This document shows positions 63,566-64,000 of a stretch of 64,000 bases of DNA, piece after piece. Made by a program: the position numbers and the translations under genes. The notes beneath the pieces are model-generated. The model was given only the letters and a program-made list of their open reading frames with translations, did no database searches and was not told the origin of the DNA. Numbering within the stretch: the stretch's first letter is position 1; each line of letters starts with the position of its first letter. The DNA lies in NCBI RefSeq assembly GCF_000813005.1, contig NZ_JSYP01000006.1, positions 106,031-170,030 on the forward strand. The letters run 5' to 3'. Origin of the DNA: Flavobacterium sp. KMS (GTDB lineage Bacteria; Bacteroidota; Bacteroidia; Flavobacteriales; Flavobacteriaceae).

Positions 63566-63738
63566 ATAATTTGTCAATTAGATAATTAGATAATTACAGT
63601 AGAGTGTTCTAACATGTTTTAATCCAGGGGTTTCGGGTAATGTTATTAAATTAAGGGAAAATCTATAATAGTGTATTGAATAAATTTATCGCAAAGGCGT
63701 GAATTTTTTATAAACATCAATTATCCACACTGTTTGTC

Positions 63739-63830
63739 ATTTCGACGAAGGAGAAATCTCCACAAGAAACTCCGCAACGAGAGTCCTAGCTTTGTAGAGT
63801 TGCTCACGAAGATTTCTCCTTCGTCGAAAT
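63739..63830. repeat. MITE-like inverted repeat
   Basis: Perfect 20-bp inverted arms, ATTTCGACGAAGGAGAAATC and GATTTCTCCTTCGTCGAAAT, lie 52 bp apart, 12 bp from the transposase stop. Such hairpins occur as dispersed elements in Flavobacterium genomes. Dispersal is not testable here. Confidence 0.65.
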
Positions 63831-63842
63831 TGTAAAGGTTAC

Positions 63843-64000
63843 TTATTTCGGTAACGGATTAATCATTTCGATTGGTTTTTTTCCGTCAATTCCTTGATGT
63901 GGTCTTTCATGATTATAATAATATAAATATTGTAATAATTCTTCTTTTAATTCTTCTTGTGTATCGAAATCTGTATCTCTTAATAAATCATCTTCTAGAG
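63843..64000 (-). mobile_element. Transposase C-terminus, rest outside window
   Basis: The reverse-strand frame ends at 63843 and reads LLQYLYYYNHERPHQGIDGK followed by KPIEMINPLPK and a stop. YNHERPHQG is the end of an integrase-core transposase of the IS3/IS481 type, with the glutamate of HERPH at the usual place. Only 52 codons are inside the window, so the family within this group and intactness cannot be judged. The MITE-like inverted repeat beside it may or may not be its terminal structure. Confidence 0.8.

Noticed and set aside
1..64000. tRNA, rRNA or other standard RNA genes
   Set aside because: No cloverleaf arms with TTCGA-type loops and CCA-side pairing, and no rRNA-like GC-rich blocks, were seen on either strand.

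Overview
The window is low-GC chromosomal DNA from a Bacteroidota bacterium, most likely a Flavobacterium. Supporting signs are promoters of the TAnnTTTG (-7) type, A-rich translation starts without Shine-Dalgarno sequences, TonB-dependent receptors with carboxypeptidase-like N-terminal domains, and many small lipoproteins. Both flanks are ordinary chromosome. The left part (1-18721) carries a partial serC, an acyl-CoA reductase divergent from a ferredoxin, a TonB receptor, ychF, a BrkB/YihY membrane protein, an FMN reductase, a transglutaminase-like protein, pncB, and parE and parC with a DUF1016-type PD-(D/E)xK nuclease gene between them. The right part (56078-64000) carries terC, small conserved genes, murQ, an AraC-type membrane regulator, an outer-membrane beta-barrel protein, a MITE-like inverted repeat and the end of a transposase.

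The centre, about 18.8-56.0 kb, is one Bacteroidota-specific type VI secretion locus (T6SS subtype iii), closed at both ends by strong palindromic terminators. Recognisable machine parts are TssH/ClpV, TssG, TssN, TssK, TssO, TssB, TssC, TssE, two Hcp/TssD tube proteins, VgrG/TssI and TssF. Locus-specific accessory parts are a PKD protein, an NlpC/P60 hydrolase, a LysM protein, a TPR/YfaP-like protein and two unassigned proteins. No full-size TssR is visible, and TssP and TssQ cannot be assigned by eye.

Three payload modules sit among the structural genes. Module 1 (26653-30957) is a DUF4280 PAAR-like tip, an 898-residue protein combining a GH19-type muramidase/chitinase fold with a YkuD L,D-transpeptidase domain, and an SH3b lipoprotein as likely immunity. 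Module 2 (47295-49348) is a metzincin-type metalloprotease with a lipoprotein. Module 3 (49879-53087) is a Het-C-type protein with a lipoprotein. Modules 2 and 3 begin with an almost identical 48-residue N-terminal domain and lie just behind vgrG, which suggests a spike-loading domain.

Behind module 1 lies an array of six different lipoprotein genes (31117-37386), likely orphan immunity genes. Five of them are preceded by a copy of the same roughly 67-bp element, which has an invariant 5' part and a hairpin kept by G-U and compensatory changes. The leader of the tssG/tssN operon holds a second undescribed structure: two copies of a stem-loop with an invariant 13-nt loop and covarying stems. 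These two repeat families, the shared effector N-terminus and the GH19-YkuD protein are the parts most worth following up. All function calls are from reading the sequence; no searches were run.
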